A stretch of 56,815 nucleotides of DNA, taken from contig JAGWGX010000004.1 in assembly GCA_028867145.1 (NCBI GenBank), positions 1 to 56,815 on the forward strand, written 5' to 3'. The stretch comes from Microcaldota archaeon (GTDB lineage: Archaea; Micrarchaeota; Micrarchaeia; Micrarchaeales; CABMGC01). Of this stretch, positions 17,215 to 26,299 are shown piece after piece (positions within the stretch are counted from its first letter, which is position 1; each line of letters starts with the position of its first letter). The notes beneath the pieces were generated by a model, which saw only the letters and a list, made by a program, of their open reading frames with translations, was not told the DNA's origin and did no database searches. The translations under genes and the position numbers were made by a program.

Positions 17215-17886
17215 ATGAAAAGACTCCTTTTGACATCGCACGCGCTGGGAAACAGACATTCTCGCAAGCTATTCTCAAAATTCTTAGAAGAGTTTCCACC
17301 TAGACCAATTGTGGGTTATATACCAAACGCACAACCCAACCCAAATGGTGCAAGGTTAAGGCAAAAATTCTCAACGCTAAAACGCATGGGCTGCAACCCA
17401 GTTCTCATAGACCTAAGATTCTTGAAAGGTGCCAAGCTCAAGAAGAAATTGGACGAAGTTGACATATTATTTGTGGGGGGCGGCAACACATTTTATCTTT
17501 TGGACATGCTAAGGAAAAGCGGTTTCACCAAGATTTTACCCAAGCTTATTAAGCAGGGCAAGGGTTACATAGGCTCGAGCGCGGGTAGCTATGTTGCCTG
17601 TCCAACAATCGAGGCTGGTACATGGAAGCCGAATCACAGCGACAGGAATTTTGTGGGATTAAAAAACCTCAAAGCTCTAAACCTAGTTCCATTCCTAATA
17701 ACTGCCCATTTTCAAGAAAAATATCGTCCCATTATAACTGATGCATCTTCAAGAACAAAATATCCGATTGCAGCCCTTTATGACACACAGGCAGTTTACG
17801 TAAGAGGCAACAAATACAAGGTTCTTGGAGTTGGAAGGAAGGAATACTTTAATAAGTTTAAATCCCCAGGAAGCACTCAAAGATAA
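17215..17886 (+). CDS. Peptidase S51 (PepE/cyanophycinase-like) family protein
   Basis: A class I glutamine-amidotransferase-like fold hydrolase. The nucleophile elbow GSSAGSY sits near residue 122, matching GxSAG of dipeptidase E, and VGGGNTFYLL gives the conserved glycine loop. Family members cleave Asp-X dipeptides or cyanophycin-type polymers; the substrate here is unknown. Length (223 residues from ATG 17215) is typical. The codon use is more AT-rich than flanking genes. A histidine in ITAHFQ, after the elbow, is the likely dyad partner. Confidence 0.8.
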   Translation: MKRLLLTSHALGNRHSRKLFSKFLEEFPPRPIVGYIPNAQPNPNGARLRQKFSTLKRMGCNPVLIDLRFLKGAKLKKKLDEVDILFVGGGNTFYLLDMLRKSGFTKILPKLIKQGKGYIGSSAGSYVACPTIEAGTWKPNHSDRNFVGLKNLKALNLVPFLITAHFQEKYRPIITDASSRTKYPIAALYDTQAVYVRGNKYKVLGVGRKEYFNKFKSPGSTQR

Positions 17887-17901
17887 GAATAGGTTGTTGA
17901 A

Positions 17902-18315
17902 ATGACAATGCAAATACCAAAGGTTCCTGTAAAGATTCCTGGAGCGCTCCAGGACTTCAAGGATTTCGTCTCAAAGGGCAATGTGGCAGGCCTTGCGGCC
18001 GCTGTAGTGTTCGGAGTCGCATTCAACGCAATAATAACCTCATTCATAACCAACATCATAACCCCAATCCTTGGAATCCCCGGACATGCGGATGTATCCA
18101 GCCTTGCGTTCACGATAAACGGGAGTACGATAACCTACGGACTCTTCATCAACGCAATAATAAACTTTCTTGTGATTGCAGCGGTGCTATTCTTCTTCAT
18201 AATTAGGCCCCTCTCCAAAGGCGCGCCTGCAACCACAAAGGCATGTCCTTACTGCTACTCCACAATTCCTATCAAGGCAACAAGGTGCCCTAACTGCACC
18301 TCTGCTGTAAAGTGA
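17902..18315 (+). CDS. mscL: Large-conductance mechanosensitive channel with C-terminal zinc ribbon
   Basis: MscL opens under membrane tension to release solutes. The pore helix shows the expected FKDFVSKGNVAGLAAAVVFG opening and VAFNAIITSFITNIITP, then a second helix (FINAIINFLVIAAVLFFFI). The 137-residue protein ends with a four-Cys ribbon, CPYCYST followed by CPNC, in place of the usual charged helical bundle. Such ribbons occur in some other MscL proteins as I recall. It sits between the S51 peptidase and aroD genes. Confidence 0.93.
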   Translation: MTMQIPKVPVKIPGALQDFKDFVSKGNVAGLAAAVVFGVAFNAIITSFITNIITPILGIPGHADVSSLAFTINGSTITYGLFINAIINFLVIAAVLFFFIIRPLSKGAPATTKACPYCYSTIPIKATRCPNCTSAVK

Positions 18316-18317
18316 AA

Positions 18318-18980
18318 TCAGTCCCTTGAGAGTTTCTCAAGTATCTTCTGCAGCTCGGCCCTGCCGTACTGCCCTGGCGCAACCGGCGCTCCAAGCGAAG
18401 AGTAGGCAAAAGGCGCCCCGTAAATATCAGTGACGCTTAGCACCCTTGAGATTTTTCCAATCTCCCCCATCGCAAAGGCAATTAGCCTCCCCTTTTCTGC
18501 GCGCGAATAAAGCTTCATGACATTTACTATGTCAATTGCGTTTTTTGCTGTGGTTGCAATCTTAACAATGTCCCCCAGCTTTTCCATCTCCTTGTATTTT
18601 TTGAGCAACTCCTCAAATGGAGGGGTGCTGTTAAAGTCATGCCAGGAGACTATCTTCCTAAAGCTGCTCTCCTTGAATTTGTGCGCTACCTTATGCTCAA
18701 CGTCCACAAACCTAGGCTCAATCTCCTCCCCTATGCTCTTTAGCATCCCAACCCTCAAGTTTTCATCTCCCCTGAAATTGCCTCCCTCCCACTGTGGCCT
18801 GATTGTCAGTATTGACCTGTGAGCAATTTTGCTAAGCAGCTTTGTAGTCTGCTCGCTAAGTTCACGCCTTCCCGCAAAGTCCGCCCTGACCTCCACAATT
18901 TCCCTCTTTACCCTAGCCACGTCCCTTGCAAACTGCAACTCATTTTTGAGCGGCACTACGACCGCGATGCTGCCCACCAT
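18318..18980 (-). CDS. aroD: 3-dehydroquinate dehydratase, type I
   Basis: It catalyses the third step of the shikimate pathway through a Schiff base. The 220-residue TIM-barrel has the catalytic pair H114 (SWHDF) and K140 (VKIATTAKN). The active-site lid GAPFAYSSLG and the APGQYG loop are intact. No other shikimate gene is in the window, so whether the full pathway exists in this organism cannot be said. It ends 2 bases from the convergent mscL gene. Confidence 0.93.
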   Translation of the reverse strand: MVGSIAVVVPLKNELQFARDVARVKREIVEVRADFAGRRELSEQTTKLLSKIAHRSILTIRPQWEGGNFRGDENLRVGMLKSIGEEIEPRFVDVEHKVAHKFKESSFRKIVSWHDFNSTPPFEELLKKYKEMEKLGDIVKIATTAKNAIDIVNVMKLYSRAEKGRLIAFAMGEIGKISRVLSVTDIYGAPFAYSSLGAPVAPGQYGRAELQKILEKLSRD

Positions 18981-19056
18981 TAAACCATACCTAGATTGCT
19001 CTTTGCTTATTTAGAGATTTTCTACAACCCAAAAGCGGGACTCCCAAGAAAGTGTT

Positions 19057-19389
19057 TTAGACATGCTCTGAGTACCTCTTGCGTGCGTATATGATTGCCC
19101 GATTTTTGCCCGCTCTTGCAATCTCACTTCTGCTACTCTCTTTACCACTCATCGCTGCAGGCAGCGATATAATCTCCACCTTTTTCCCTACAAAAACTCT
19201 CTTCCCCTTTCCAACCTCAAGCTCGCAAATCACCACAATATCCTCCTCGCTCTCCCAGTTCCTTTCGCAGTACCCAATTGTCGCCAAATTCCTAGGATCT
19301 TCCTTTAACCCAAGGGCGATCGGATCAGCCTCAGAATCAAAGAGCACCGTGATCTTGCCCTCTTCATCTGGACAAAGAGCAAACGGCAC
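19057..19389 (-). CDS. Hypothetical acidic/basic small protein
   Basis: A 110-residue protein from GTG 19389. The first 80 residues are rich in beta strands and acidic (KITVLFDSEADPIALGL, DIVVICELEVGKGKRVFVGKKVEII). The tail is basic (SRSEIARAGKNRAIIYARKRYSEHV). No zinc site, membrane helix or catalytic motif is visible. It is on the same strand as aroD, 76 bases upstream of it, so a shared transcript is possible. I do not recognise the family. Confidence 0.5.
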   Translation of the reverse strand: MPFALCPDEEGKITVLFDSEADPIALGLKEDPRNLATIGYCERNWESEEDIVVICELEVGKGKRVFVGKKVEIISLPAAMSGKESSRSEIARAGKNRAIIYARKRYSEHV

Positions 19390-19474
19390 AACTCCTGCCC
19401 CCTCAAGCTCTGTTAATCCAAAGTAGCATTTCCACCCTGGGAACCTCTAAATACCTTTTATTCGAAGTAAAACC

Positions 19475-22063
19475 ATGCCAAGCGGCAAGCTCATTGGAAG
19501 CGCAATCGCGGTAGTGCTGCTAACCGCAATCTACTTCGTGTTTCTCTATCCTCAATCAAACGCCTCCCTTAGTTCGAATTTAACCAGCAAGCTCCAGCAA
19601 AGCCAGCTGGCGATACAGCTGACTGACCCGCCGCAGGTTCCCGCGGGGACGCAGGCGCTCATCATCACCTATTCCGGAGTGCAGGTGCACGCGCCTAGCG
19701 TTACCGGGTCGGGGTGGCTCTCGGGCTCAGGAAGCGGCAGCCTAGATTTGCTCTCCCTTGTAAACCTCACCCAGACAATAGCCTCCGCAAACGTTCCCGC
19801 AAATGTGAGCGTGGACATGGTCAGGTTCAATGTCACCTCTGCCGTCATAAAGATAAACAACACAATCTCAAACGTGACCCTTAGTGCAAAAATGCTAACC
19901 GCCAAGGTTTACGGCTCCAAATCAGTCAACGGCTCCACATCAAGCGTGGTGATACAGCTCTCCCCAACGGTTGCGACCATCTTCACTAACACCTCCACGG
20001 TATTTGTGATGGTGCCTTCCCTAAAGGCAGTGGTGGTCCCTCGCGCGAACTCCACCTCGCTGCGCGTTGGGGTGAACGTAAAGCTTGACTCCGTCGTGAA
20101 GCAGCAGTTTATACAGATCGTGCCAAACATCTCCATCACCTCCGCATCCCTGAAGGTGGCCCCTTCTGGCGTTACCCACCTCTCCCTTACCGTCCAAAAT
20201 AACTACAACAAGAGCGTCTTCTTGCAGCGCATCGGGGTCTTTGGAAACGAGAGCGTACAGCTCAACTCTACCGCGGTCCAAAACCAGGTGCAGCTTTTGC
20301 TAAACAACATCACCTCCCACATCCAGAGCAGCGGCTACTGCACGCAGGCTGCATCTACCCAGAGCGTGAACGTCTGCCCTGGAGGGAGCTCCTTTAATTC
20401 CACCACAAACGGATGCTCCTGCCCAAGTGGCCAGCAGTTCAACTCTCACCACGTCTGCCAGCAACTTCAGATCACTACGGGAACCTGCCCTGGAGGAAGC
20501 GTTTTCAATCCCCAGACAAACAGCTGCTCATGCCCAGTGGGCTTCCTCTTTGACTCAAGGAATGTCTGCGTGTACTCCGGAATTCCCTCCCTTAACTCAA
20601 GCTCGCAAAGGTCTGTGAATCCGCCAAACACGATTGTCACAACAACCATCCCCAAGACCAGCTCTACAACAACCGTGCCGCAAAATGCAATAACAACAAC
20701 CATTCCGTCAAATACAATCACAACCACAATTCCGACAAACTCTTCAGCCATCCTCTACATCTCGGCAAACCCCTCAAACGGGTTCGCTGCAATTTCCCCA
20801 GCCCCAGGCCCTCACTATTTCCCCTCAAACACCCAGGTCACTTTGTCTGAGAGCGCATCTAGTGGGTACGTCTTTACCGGGTGGATCGGAAGCGGCAGCG
20901 GCAGCTACACTGGAAACCTGCCTTCGGTGACCATAACCGTCTCCGGCCAAGTGGGAGAGGCTGCAAACTATGCCCCTGCAAACAGCCCGTCCACAGCTGG
21001 CGGCTCGCAAAACACCTCCACCACTTCAATCATACAGTATCCTGTCTCGATTTCAGTAAGCCCTGCAGGTTCAGGTGCAACCTCGCCTTCAGGAACGCAC
21101 TACTACAGCTCCGGACTCTCGCTCACAATGGGAGAGGCGGCGATAGGCAACTACGTATTTGTCGGATGGATAGGATCAGGAAGCGGGAGCTACACCGGGA
21201 ACACTCCAACCCCAACCATAACCGTCTCAAACGCAATAAGTGAGGTAGCGTACTTTGCGCTTCCATCCTCCGCGGGCACGCATGTGCCGCCAATACAGCA
21301 GCAGGCGGCAACCGGAACGCAGTTCCAGTGCACCTCCTCATCCGACTCGCTTTCATGCACGACACAGTTTAGCGGCGGGCAGGGGAAGTGCGTATACTCA
21401 TTTGCGAGCGGGATATTCTCATGCACCTCCTCCTTTGGCCAGAGCATACAGTCTAAGTGCACGTTTAGCAACAATCTTCTGAGCTGCCAGGACAGCGGGT
21501 TCAACTGCAACTACCAGCAGAGCACCGGCACGCTATCGTGCCTCTCCGCATACGCCTCAGCCTCAGGTGTCACCTCCACTGCTTCGGGTTCAACATCCAC
21601 ACCAAGTGCAGGAACATCAACTACCCAGTTTGGCTCTGACCTTGCATCAGCAGTCAAGTCCGCTGCCTCTTCAGGCAGATTCTCCACTGGGACCACAATC
21701 CAGATTAACAGCACGCTTTGCACCCCTGCTGGAATCTCCGCTTTCAGGCAGCAGCTTACAAACCAGATGCAGTCCGCGGCAGCGCGCACAAGGGACGAGC
21801 AGGGGCACCAGGGCCTTCTCATGTTCTCCATAAATGCTGATCAGACGCTTTCAATACCAAGGAGCCAGGCGCAGTTTACAAGCTCCGGAATTACCCTGCA
21901 GCCTGGCCAGTCAATCACGCTTTCATACGATGGGCTTTTCTCAATCTCGCAGGCGGGCTTCACATTCAGCCCGATTGCAGGGACAATCTACAAGGTGGGA
22001 GCAGAGAGCCAGGAGGGTGCAAGGGGATTCTTGAATGTGACCGCAGCCTCCTCTTCCAGCTAA
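19475..22063 (+). CDS. Large modular cell-surface glycoprotein
   Basis: 862 residues. An N-terminal membrane anchor (residues 5-25) is followed by a DUF4382-like segment (QLAIQLTDPPQVPAGTQALII onward). Next come two Cys-rich EGF-like modules near 300-365 (CPGGSSFN..CSCPSGQ and CPGGSVFN..CSCPVGF) and a Thr/Pro stalk with TTTIP repeats (about 385-425). Two InlB/Flg_new-type repeats (about 430-600) share the string GWIGSGSGSYTG. A second Cys-rich block (about 615-690) and a Ser-rich C-terminal domain without a membrane helix complete it. More than 20 N-x-S/T sequons predict glycosylation. It looks like an adhesin or an envelope stalk protein, possibly for host contact. Confidence 0.8.
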   Translation: MPSGKLIGSAIAVVLLTAIYFVFLYPQSNASLSSNLTSKLQQSQLAIQLTDPPQVPAGTQALIITYSGVQVHAPSVTGSGWLSGSGSGSLDLLSLVNLTQTIASANVPANVSVDMVRFNVTSAVIKINNTISNVTLSAKMLTAKVYGSKSVNGSTSSVVIQLSPTVATIFTNTSTVFVMVPSLKAVVVPRANSTSLRVGVNVKLDSVVKQQFIQIVPNISITSASLKVAPSGVTHLSLTVQNNYNKSVFLQRIGVFGNESVQLNSTAVQNQVQLLLNNITSHIQSSGYCTQAASTQSVNVCPGGSSFNSTTNGCSCPSGQQFNSHHVCQQLQITTGTCPGGSVFNPQTNSCSCPVGFLFDSRNVCVYSGIPSLNSSSQRSVNPPNTIVTTTIPKTSSTTTVPQNAITTTIPSNTITTTIPTNSSAILYISANPSNGFAAISPAPGPHYFPSNTQVTLSESASSGYVFTGWIGSGSGSYTGNLPSVTITVSGQVGEAANYAPANSPSTAGGSQNTSTTSIIQYPVSISVSPAGSGATSPSGTHYYSSGLSLTMGEAAIGNYVFVGWIGSGSGSYTGNTPTPTITVSNAISEVAYFALPSSAGTHVPPIQQQAATGTQFQCTSSSDSLSCTTQFSGGQGKCVYSFASGIFSCTSSFGQSIQSKCTFSNNLLSCQDSGFNCNYQQSTGTLSCLSAYASASGVTSTASGSTSTPSAGTSTTQFGSDLASAVKSAASSGRFSTGTTIQINSTLCTPAGISAFRQQLTNQMQSAAARTRDEQGHQGLLMFSINADQTLSIPRSQAQFTSSGITLQPGQSITLSYDGLFSISQAGFTFSPIAGTIYKVGAESQEGARGFLNVTAASSSS
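20880..21205 (+). repeat. Paired coding repeat in the surface protein gene
   Basis: Two segments, about 20880-20925 and 21168-21205, both encode GWIGSGSGSYTGN inside tandem domains of about 75-90 residues. At the DNA level they differ at many third-codon positions, so they are old duplications kept at the protein level. Confidence 0.65.
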
Positions 22064-22135
22064 TTTGAGGGCTCTCGCAACCTAGGGCTTCACCAATAAT
22101 CAATATAAATATAAACAAACACAAGTAGTAGGCAT

Positions 22136-22261
22136 GCCAGGGTGGCAGAATCCGGTAACGCGCCGGTCTTGAGATAATTTTCAAGAGCTGATCTTCGGAG
22201 ATGATGCGACAAGCAAACCGGTGCCCTCACGGGCTTTAGGGTTCAAATCCCTACCCTGGCG
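22136..22261 (+). tRNA. tRNA-Ser (TGA anticodon) with a 42-base intron
   Basis: A class II tRNA. The acceptor GCCAGGG pairs with CCCTGGC and the discriminator is G, a serine identity element. The long variable arm is GCCC...GGGC and the T-arm AGGGTTCAAATCCCT. The anticodon stem CCGGT/ACCGG is interrupted by an intron at the canonical 37/38 site, 22174-22215. A four-pair helix, CTTG with CAAG, flanked by three-base bulges AGA and CAA, forms the bulge-helix-bulge cut by the splicing endonuclease. The spliced loop is CTTGAGA, anticodon TGA. The intron carries an ATCT-TCGG-AGAT hairpin. Confidence 0.93.
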
Positions 22262-22334
22262 AACCTACTGAAAAAAGAGACGTTCACTGATGAGCGTATA
22301 AATAACCCGAGCCGCGAAGCGCATAGTGGATTAT

Positions 22335-23090
22335 ATGATTTACAAGGAGCAGTTCGTCTTAATTGCCAAGGAGGCAGGAATAAATCTGCGCGAGATGTTT
22401 CGAAACGGTGAGGACACCGCGGCTGTAAAGAAAAAGGAGGGAATGAGCCCTGCGATCGCAGCAGACATCAAGACCGAGAGGTTCATACTAGACGCCATAA
22501 GGAAAACAGGATTCTCCGGCACCGTGCTAAGCGAGGAGGCGGGCTTGGTGAGGTTTGGAAACGGGACGATGGTGATTCACCTAGATCCTGTGGACGGCAG
22601 CCGCAACTACATGCACGGGATACCACACTACTGCATCTCAATTGGAGTTACAGAAGAGGGTAAACTCGTTTTAGGTGTGGTCTACAATCCAAACACTGAT
22701 GAGCTCTTCGTTGCAGATGGCGAGACAAGCTTCACAATAAACGGCAAAAGGGCTCCAATTTATCCAAATAAGGAGGTGCTGATCGTATCAGCGACCGACA
22801 AGGAAGAGCTCCACAAGCTGACATCAAATGCGGCAAATCGCGACATAAAGGTGAGGTTCGGCGGCTCCGCAGCCCTGGACCTGTGCTACGTCGCTGCAAG
22901 AAGATTCGACGCCGCAGTAATCACAAAGATATCGCCCCACGATATAGCAGCAGGGCTACTAATTGCAAAAAGGTCCGGAGCCATAATAAGAGATATTGAC
23001 TCTAGAGAGGAGGCGACAATAAACAGCAGGAACCTGATAGCAGCGTCGAGCGAAAAGCTGCTTCAAAGAATTATTGAAATAATAAGGTAA
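22335..23090 (+). CDS. Inositol-monophosphatase-family phosphatase
   Basis: A Mg-dependent sugar phosphatase of the IMPase/archaeal FBPase group. The metal site is VLSEEAG and LDPVDGSRNYMHG, followed by GGSAALDLCYVAARRFDA and SPHDIAAGLLIAKRSGA. The conserved Trp before the last Asp is replaced by His. In archaea these enzymes hydrolyse inositol-1-phosphate and often fructose-1,6-bisphosphate, for lipid headgroups or gluconeogenesis. ATG 22335 is preferred; GTG 22326 would add three residues. It lies at the head of the thymidylate cluster. Confidence 0.87.
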   Translation: MIYKEQFVLIAKEAGINLREMFRNGEDTAAVKKKEGMSPAIAADIKTERFILDAIRKTGFSGTVLSEEAGLVRFGNGTMVIHLDPVDGSRNYMHGIPHYCISIGVTEEGKLVLGVVYNPNTDELFVADGETSFTINGKRAPIYPNKEVLIVSATDKEELHKLTSNAANRDIKVRFGGSAALDLCYVAARRFDAAVITKISPHDIAAGLLIAKRSGAIIRDIDSREEATINSRNLIAASSEKLLQRIIEIIR

Positions 23091-23140
23091 GCTTGCGGTG
23101 GTATTAAATCCCTTAGCTGGGAATATTCTCTGGGGGCATC

Positions 23141-24856
23141 ATGGGGGCAGATTACATCCTTCCCTTTCACGAAGGTGACAAGGGATCGGTTGTGGAGCAG
23201 TTTAGCGATGAAGAGGTAGCGCTGCTTGGAAACAACGTCACGAATTTTGACAGCAATATTTTTGCATGGCGAATATCGGATGAGTTCACCCCTGAACAGG
23301 CGGGAGCGCTTCTCTCAAGGTACAGCAGGACGGCGCTCACAAGCAGGAGGCTCTACCTAAAGGAGTTCTATCCCAACAAGAGCAGGGGCAGGGAGTTCTT
23401 TGACGCATGGCTCGTCGACTACGGGGACGACTCAATACAGGAGATGGTGGGCGGCCTTCCGGTCTCGTGCGAGTACGTCTCAAATCTTGCTGTGAAGGAG
23501 ATTGAGGACTGCAGGCTTGGATCCTACATAGAAAAATCAACAAGGTACGTTGCATTTGACAGGAAGCTCCCAAATAATGAGTTCATGTTCTACAAGGACC
23601 CTGACATTTTGGGATCAAAGCACGCAGATAGGTATCTTGCTCTAATGAACGGACTCTTCGGCTCTTACTCGGGCCACATGGAGAAGATGATGAAGTACAT
23701 CAGCGACACAAACAGGATTGATGAGATTGGATTTAGGATCGGAAGCAAGGTCGTAAGGATTACCGAGTTCAACAAGGCGCTTGAGGACGAGTCAGGAATA
23801 ACCGAGCAGGACCTTCGAAACTCCTACAACAATGCAATCAAGGCAAACGCGCTTGACTTCTTGCGAGATTACCTTCCGATGTCAACGCTCACCCATGTTG
23901 GGTGCAGCATGGACGCAAGGTCGTACGAGAACATGCTAAACAAGATGATGGCCTCGCCGCTTAGCGAGTCGAGATTCATCGCATCAAGGCTCTCAGGGGA
24001 ATTAAAGAAAGTGGTTCCATCACTTGTGAAAAGAGTTCACGACCAAAATGGCGCGGCTCTCCAATCACTTTACAAAGAAAGGATGGGAAATGCGCTCCAC
24101 CTTGTCTCGCAGCTCTCAAAGGGGCTTGTCTCAAACGAGGAGAGTGTCTCCCTTATCGAGTACACAGGCGAAAATGCAAAGAATTCTGAGGAGGCGCTTC
24201 AAATCAAGCTCGCCTCAATTATCATCTACAAGTTTGCGCGCGGAACAAGCATGAGGCAGGCGATAGAAAAGGCGACTACGATGAGTGAGACGGACAGGAA
24301 GGTGCTAATCAGCGCATATGTGGGGAAGAGAACAAACAGGAGGCACAAGCCAGGGCGCGCATTTGAGAATATCGATTACACATTTGACCTAAACGGAAGG
24401 ATTGGAATCTACAGGGACATACAAAGGCACAGAATCGGTACGCAGGAGAGGCAGAACTTCGGCGTTGAGCTTGGCTATGACATAAGGCAGGCGTACAAGG
24501 ATGTCGGGATAGACGATGATTACAAGGCGAAGATGGGCGAGGTTATTGACCTTTACAATGCACTCCTACCTACCCATCCGTACCAGGCGCAGTACTGCGT
24601 CACCTTCGGATTCAACATCCGCTGGTACTACAAGCTAAATGCAAGGCAGCTCTATCACCTATGCGAATTGAGGTCGACGCACCAGGGGCACCCCGACTAT
24701 CGCAAGCTCGTGCAGGACATGGCTATGAAGGTAAAGGCAGTCCACCCTACGATAATCGAGCACATGAACTACCTTGACATGAGCGAGAAGACGCTTGGCA
24801 GGCTCGACTCGGAAATCAGGATGGCGGTGAAGAAAAGCCAGCTGCCCAAACTATAA
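23141..24856 (+). CDS. Double-length ThyX-like flavin-dependent thymidylate synthase
   Basis: ThyX makes dTMP from dUMP using FAD, NADPH and methylene-tetrahydrofolate. This protein has 571 residues against the usual 220-250 and looks like two ThyX folds in tandem. The first half keeps the end of the signature (GSYIEKSTRY, residues 127-136) but not RHR. The second half keeps RHRIGTQERQNFGVELGY (429-446) and the downstream LCELRSTHQGHPDYRKL helix but has lost SxRY. Long ThyX-like proteins are known; whether this one is active is uncertain. Neighbours glyA, tmk and mazG support a dTMP role. Confidence 0.75.
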   Translation: MGADYILPFHEGDKGSVVEQFSDEEVALLGNNVTNFDSNIFAWRISDEFTPEQAGALLSRYSRTALTSRRLYLKEFYPNKSRGREFFDAWLVDYGDDSIQEMVGGLPVSCEYVSNLAVKEIEDCRLGSYIEKSTRYVAFDRKLPNNEFMFYKDPDILGSKHADRYLALMNGLFGSYSGHMEKMMKYISDTNRIDEIGFRIGSKVVRITEFNKALEDESGITEQDLRNSYNNAIKANALDFLRDYLPMSTLTHVGCSMDARSYENMLNKMMASPLSESRFIASRLSGELKKVVPSLVKRVHDQNGAALQSLYKERMGNALHLVSQLSKGLVSNEESVSLIEYTGENAKNSEEALQIKLASIIIYKFARGTSMRQAIEKATTMSETDRKVLISAYVGKRTNRRHKPGRAFENIDYTFDLNGRIGIYRDIQRHRIGTQERQNFGVELGYDIRQAYKDVGIDDDYKAKMGEVIDLYNALLPTHPYQAQYCVTFGFNIRWYYKLNARQLYHLCELRSTHQGHPDYRKLVQDMAMKVKAVHPTIIEHMNYLDMSEKTLGRLDSEIRMAVKKSQLPKL

Positions 24857-26200
24857 AGACATCTCGGGATAAAGTGGAAATCTTGAGCAAAGATCAAGCA
24901 CCTTAAGATTTATTTCCTTTATCCTAAGATTATTTTTCATCTCCTCCCTGAACTCTGCAACTGCCTCCGCGCGCTTTTCCTTTTCTACCGGTAGTTCTCT
25001 ATCTACTATTAAGTTAATTGCCTCGAATATATACTGTGCGATAAGTCTCATCTCATCCTGTTTCATTCCCCTTGAGGTTATTGCAGGCGTTCCTATCCTA
25101 ATCCCGCTTGGATAGAACGGGCTCGCTGGCTCCGCCGGCACTGTGTTCTTGTTGCAAACTATCCCTGCAAGGTCAAGTGCGTCCTGCGCAAACGCGCCCT
25201 TGCCCGGCCCGTATTTTTTGGAGAGGTCGATTAGTATCAGATGGTTGTCAGTTCCACCTGTGACGATGCTAAGTCCCCTCTTTACGAGCTCATCGCTAAG
25301 CGTCTTTGCGTTCTTCACGACCTGCGCTGCGTACTCCTTGAACTCAGGCTGGGATGCCTCAAGGAGAGCGACTGCAAGCGCAGCCGTTGTGTTATCATGA
25401 GGTCCACCCTGGAGCCCTGGGAAGACCGTCTTATCAATCATGTTTCCAAGATCCGGATTTTTCCTTAGCCCCTTCTCTGTGACCATTATCATCGCGCCCC
25501 GCGGACCCCTTAGCGTCTTGTGAGTTGTTGTAGTCACAATGTGGACATAATTTACCGGACTCTCATGCGCTCCGCCTGCAACAAGCCCTGCAATATGCGC
25601 GATGTCAGAGACGAGATATGCTCCTACTTCATCTGCGATCTGCGCGAATTCGGCAAAAGGAAGTGCTCTTGCATATGCGGTTGCGCCAATCCAGATAAGT
25701 TTTGGCTTGTGCTCATGCGCAAGTCTCCTTACCTCCTCAATATCGATGTATCCGTCAGGCTTTACATGGTACGCAACGCTGTTGAAGAATTGGCCCGTCA
25801 CGCTCGCCTTGAATCCATGTGTAAGATGCCCTCCATCTTGTAGATTCAGCCCCATTATCGTATCGCCAGGGCTGCAGATGGTTGCGTAAACAGCAAAATT
25901 GGCGGGAGAGCCCGAGTATGGCTGGACGTTTGCATGCGGAACCTTGAAGAGTGCCTTTGCCCTCTCTATTGCAAGATTCTCAACAACATCGATGAACTGG
26001 TTGCCACCATAGTATCTCTTTCCAGGATAGCCCTCTGAATACTTGTTTGTGAGGACTGAGCCAAGCGCCCTTATCACATTTATGCTCGCAAAATTCTCCG
26101 AGGGAATCATCTCAAGCGTGTCCCTTTGCCTCTTTAGCTCATTTTTCATTGCTTCCGCAAGCGCAGGATCTACTCTCTCTAAGAAATCAAACTCCCGCAT
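24851..26200 (-). CDS. glyA: Serine hydroxymethyltransferase
   Basis: A PLP enzyme that turns serine into glycine and makes methylene-tetrahydrofolate or -pterin, the one-carbon donor for thymidylate synthase. It is 449 residues. The PLP lysine is K228 in TTTTHKTLRGPRG. IPSENFAS, NKYSEGYPGKRYYGG and VSDIAHIAGLVAGG are all present. It is convergent with the ThyX-like gene and overlaps its end by 6 bases. Confidence 0.96.
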   Translation of the reverse strand: MREFDFLERVDPALAEAMKNELKRQRDTLEMIPSENFASINVIRALGSVLTNKYSEGYPGKRYYGGNQFIDVVENLAIERAKALFKVPHANVQPYSGSPANFAVYATICSPGDTIMGLNLQDGGHLTHGFKASVTGQFFNSVAYHVKPDGYIDIEEVRRLAHEHKPKLIWIGATAYARALPFAEFAQIADEVGAYLVSDIAHIAGLVAGGAHESPVNYVHIVTTTTHKTLRGPRGAMIMVTEKGLRKNPDLGNMIDKTVFPGLQGGPHDNTTAALAVALLEASQPEFKEYAAQVVKNAKTLSDELVKRGLSIVTGGTDNHLILIDLSKKYGPGKGAFAQDALDLAGIVCNKNTVPAEPASPFYPSGIRIGTPAITSRGMKQDEMRLIAQYIFEAINLIVDRELPVEKEKRAEAVAEFREEMKNNLRIKEINLKVLDLCSRFPLYPEMSL

Positions 26201-26299
26201 TTCTTCCCCCTACTAGATGTGCACGTCAAAGAATAAATTGGTTTCCAAAGTGGCAAAACCTTTATATTTTGCAAAAGGAATACTACGCTAGGGGGTTAG

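Noticed and set aside
19669-20281. Long open frames on the minus strand inside the surface-protein gene
   Set aside because: They follow the codon bias of the real gene and give unlikely compositions with no motif.
20640-20755. Tandem short repeats that could be a CRISPR-like array
   Set aside because: They encode TTTIP/TTTVP stalk repeats in frame with the surface protein, and spacers of constant length are absent.
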